IMG/VR virus record: IMGVR_UViG_3300032322_002195
Coordinates: 44,838 to 108,837 of that record
Source of the DNA: a virus
Length of the DNA: 64,000 nt
Reading direction: 5' to 3' (one strand)
Shown here one piece after another: positions 63,612-64,000 of this stretch (its first letter is position 1; the number at the start of each line of letters is the position of its first letter). Made by a program: the position numbers and the translations under genes. The notes under the pieces were generated by a model. It saw only the letters and a program-made list of their open reading frames with translations, did no database searches and was not told the origin of the DNA.

Positions 63612-63753
63612 TTCTTATATTACGGGTTGGTCGCATGACCGAATCATTTATTGAATCTTGAATTGAGTTATATACTGAATTCGTCACTGAATCACTTACT
63701 GAATCATATACTGAATCTTTTACTGAATCACTTATTGATTTACCTAGTTTCAT
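63598..63753 (-). CDS. xxSV tetrapeptide-repeat protein (51 aa)
   Basis: MKLGKSISDSVKDSVYDSVS, units drifting to SI (YNSI, QDSI), tail MRPTRNIRNETR. Same head-to-tail overlaps (14 bases) with both neighbours, which shows it belongs to the array despite its small size. Confidence 0.65.
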   Translation of the reverse strand: MKLGKSISDSVKDSVYDSVSDSVTNSVYNSIQDSINDSVMRPTRNIRNETR

Positions 63754-63967
63754 GTCTTATATTTCTGGTTGTTATGACTACTGAATCATATACTGAATTC
63801 CTTACTGAATCCAATACTGAACTCCGTACTGAATTCCATACTGAATTCCATACTGAATTAGTTAATGAATTAGTTAATGAATTAAATACTGAAATCATTA
63901 CTGAATTATTTAGTGAACGCCATACGGAATCACTTACTTTTTTATTTACTGGTTTACCTAGTTCCAT
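63740..63967 (-). CDS. xxSV tetrapeptide-repeat protein (75 aa)
   Basis: Head MELGKPVNKKVSDSVWRSLN, some units with SL for SV (RSL, NSL), tail YDSVVITTRNIRHETR. Overlaps neighbours by 14 and 10 bases. Confidence 0.7.
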   Translation of the reverse strand: MELGKPVNKKVSDSVWRSLNNSVMISVFNSLTNSLTNSVWNSVWNSVRSSVLDSVRNSVYDSVVITTRNIRHETR

Positions 63968-64000
63968 TTTCTTATATTTCCAGTTGAATTATATACTGAA
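63958..64000 (-). CDS. xxSV repeat protein, 3' end only
   Basis: The frame entering from the right edge reads SVYNSTGNIRKWN and stops at 63958, overlapping the next ATG by 10 bases. The repeat and the RNI-like tail identify it as another array member. Confidence 0.55.
   Translation of the reverse strand, partial: SVYNSTGNIRKWN

Noticed and set aside
63182-64000. CRISPR-like appearance of the regular short repeats
   Set aside because: The period is 12 bases with no unique spacers of 25-40 bases and no cas genes; the repeats are coding.

Overview
The window looks like part of the genome of a large tailed dsDNA phage of a Bacteroidota host, most likely a T4-type myovirus. Supporting signs are a T4 gp17-type terminase and gp20-type portal, phage nucleotide-metabolism and chaperone genes, very low GC, Bacteroidota lipoprotein signals, and dozens of promoters of the Bacteroidota housekeeping type (-33 TTTG, -7 TAnnTTTG). 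No ribosomal or central-metabolism genes are present. Host genus is not determined.

Left arm (1-34 kb). Mostly leftward genes for head assembly: terminase, portal, several modular Cys-containing or acidic low-complexity head-associated proteins, then thymidylate synthase, a KTSC protein, a rightward ClpC-like AAA+ unfoldase, a GNAT-HExxH fusion, a split ABC-ATPase/acetyltransferase pair, a DUF458 RNase H-like protein, a leucine-rich-repeat protein, two glycosyltransferases, thioredoxin, a metallophosphoesterase, an HNH protein and a PcfJ-like protein. Many genes here carry an ATATTTATA box just upstream, which may be the phage late promoter.

Junction (35-39 kb). A tandem repeat, a G-run-rich stretch, a DUF932 gene, two copies of a small-RNA element, and a transcript of tRNA-like structures (38.06-38.53 kb).

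Right arm (38.5-64 kb). About fifty small, mostly unknown, mostly leftward genes, many with their own host-type promoter, as expected of early or host-takeover genes. Recognisable members are a ParB-like protein, a YubB/DUF1281 protein, a glucosaminidase, a GP88-domain protein, an HNH endonuclease plus a remnant of another, and a DUF4468-like secreted protein. Two features stand out. One is a roughly 450-nt, strongly structured, leftward RNA between tRNA genes (48.56-49.01 kb). The other is a family of at least nine small proteins made almost wholly of xxSV tetrapeptide repeats, in head-to-tail overlapping arrays at 55.1-55.5 kb and from 63.2 kb past the right edge. A 1.1-kb gene-poor stretch (62.1-63.2 kb) holds rightward promoters, a third small-RNA copy, tandem repeats and two of four copies of a 16-bp palindrome, and could be a control or origin region.

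All calls come from reading the sequence; family names are from memory of motifs and were not checked by search.
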